Assembly (NCBI RefSeq): GCF_002967765.1
Contig: NZ_PUHY01000010.1
Coordinates: 868,001-932,000 of the forward strand
Direction of reading: 5' to 3'
Length of the DNA stretch: 64,000 nucleotides
Origin: Blastopirellula marina
Lineage (GTDB): Bacteria; Planctomycetota; Planctomycetia; Pirellulales; Pirellulaceae
The notes below the pieces were generated by a model, which was not told the origin of the DNA, did no database searches, and saw only the letters and a program-made list of their open reading frames with translations. Of the stretch, positions 63,886-64,000 are shown one piece after another. How positions within the stretch are numbered: position 1 is the first letter of the stretch; every line of letters begins with the position of its first letter. The position numbers and the translations under genes are program-made.

Positions 63886-64000
63886 TAACGTGCTAGCGCA
63901 CCGCCGATTCCACCACACAAGACTGCGATGATCCCGATCGCCAATGCCACAGCGACGACGGTTCCGAGCACGACCATAAAGCGCTGATACGACACAGGCC
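63886..64000 (-). CDS. C-terminal fragment of a membrane protein
   Basis: The last 37 codons of a gene entering from the right edge end at TAA 63888-63886. The end contains a hydrophobic segment (VVLGTVVAVALAIGIIAVL) followed by CGGIGGALAR, so it is a membrane protein whose last helix is near the C-terminus. The family cannot be named. Confidence 0.5.

Overview
This window is a bacterial chromosome segment, almost certainly from the Planctomycetota and probably a Pirellulaceae relative (Blastopirellula/Bremerella-like). The taxon is inferred from gene content: a secreted protein with two TIGR03000-type repeats and a GSSGG-rich linker, a very large surface protein with an LE-Q-R-x-x-LAA-type N-terminus, tandem-95 cadherin-like repeats and a dockerin, an FGly sulfatase, secreted TPR proteins, and zinc-ribbon membrane proteins. 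Genes on both strands are densely packed, and long shadow frames are common opposite real genes.

Layout. 1-10.5 kb: partial membrane protein, TIGR03000 protein, secreted L-isoaspartyl methyltransferase with a carbohydrate-binding-like tail, HpaI-type aldolase, and two translationally coupled pairs (ABC ATPase plus large membrane protein; MazG-like pyrophosphatase plus TPR/gluzincin protease). 10.6-21.7 kb: Rieske protein, YebC, TPR protein, an HhH-GPD-like protein with a histone-H1-like tail, the nusA-infB-rbfA translation/transcription cluster, and a MalK/UgpC-type ATPase. 21.8-31.1 kb: a catalytically degenerate ketosynthase, a secretin-like protein, divergent zinc-ribbon membrane proteins, then the rpmF-fabD-fabG-acpP-fabF lipid cluster. 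31.4-38 kb: small proteins, ferritin-like protein, amino-acid permease coupled to a DUF4397-like secreted protein, acyl desaturase, orphan Imm8-like protein, DEDDh exonuclease and HdeD-like protein. 38.3-41 kb: SbtB/SbtA bicarbonate-uptake module, with an unusual periplasmic extension on SbtA. 42.3-50.9 kb: one 2870-residue surface protein. 51.5-57.1 kb: sulfatase, a D,D-carboxypeptidase/dipeptidase fusion and a PhoD-type phosphatase. 57.3-59.4 kb: a Ro60/TROVE gene with tRNA-like RNAs directly upstream. 59.7-64 kb: ZIP transporter, baeRF protein, RuvB, TspO, a 38-residue protein and a partial membrane protein.

The most interesting locus is 57.3-59.4 kb. Upstream of and on the same strand as the Ro60 homologue are a tRNA-Gln-like element and two RNAs. 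In the first of these two the order is T-arm, closed acceptor stem, D-arm: a circularly permuted tRNA body closed by a long stem made from its own 5' and 3' ends. That is the expected design of a bacterial YrlA-type Y RNA. The second RNA shares the stem motif, with compensatory base changes, but has a much more divergent tRNA-like part. I read this as a Ro60-Y RNA ribonucleoprotein locus with two tandem Y RNAs.
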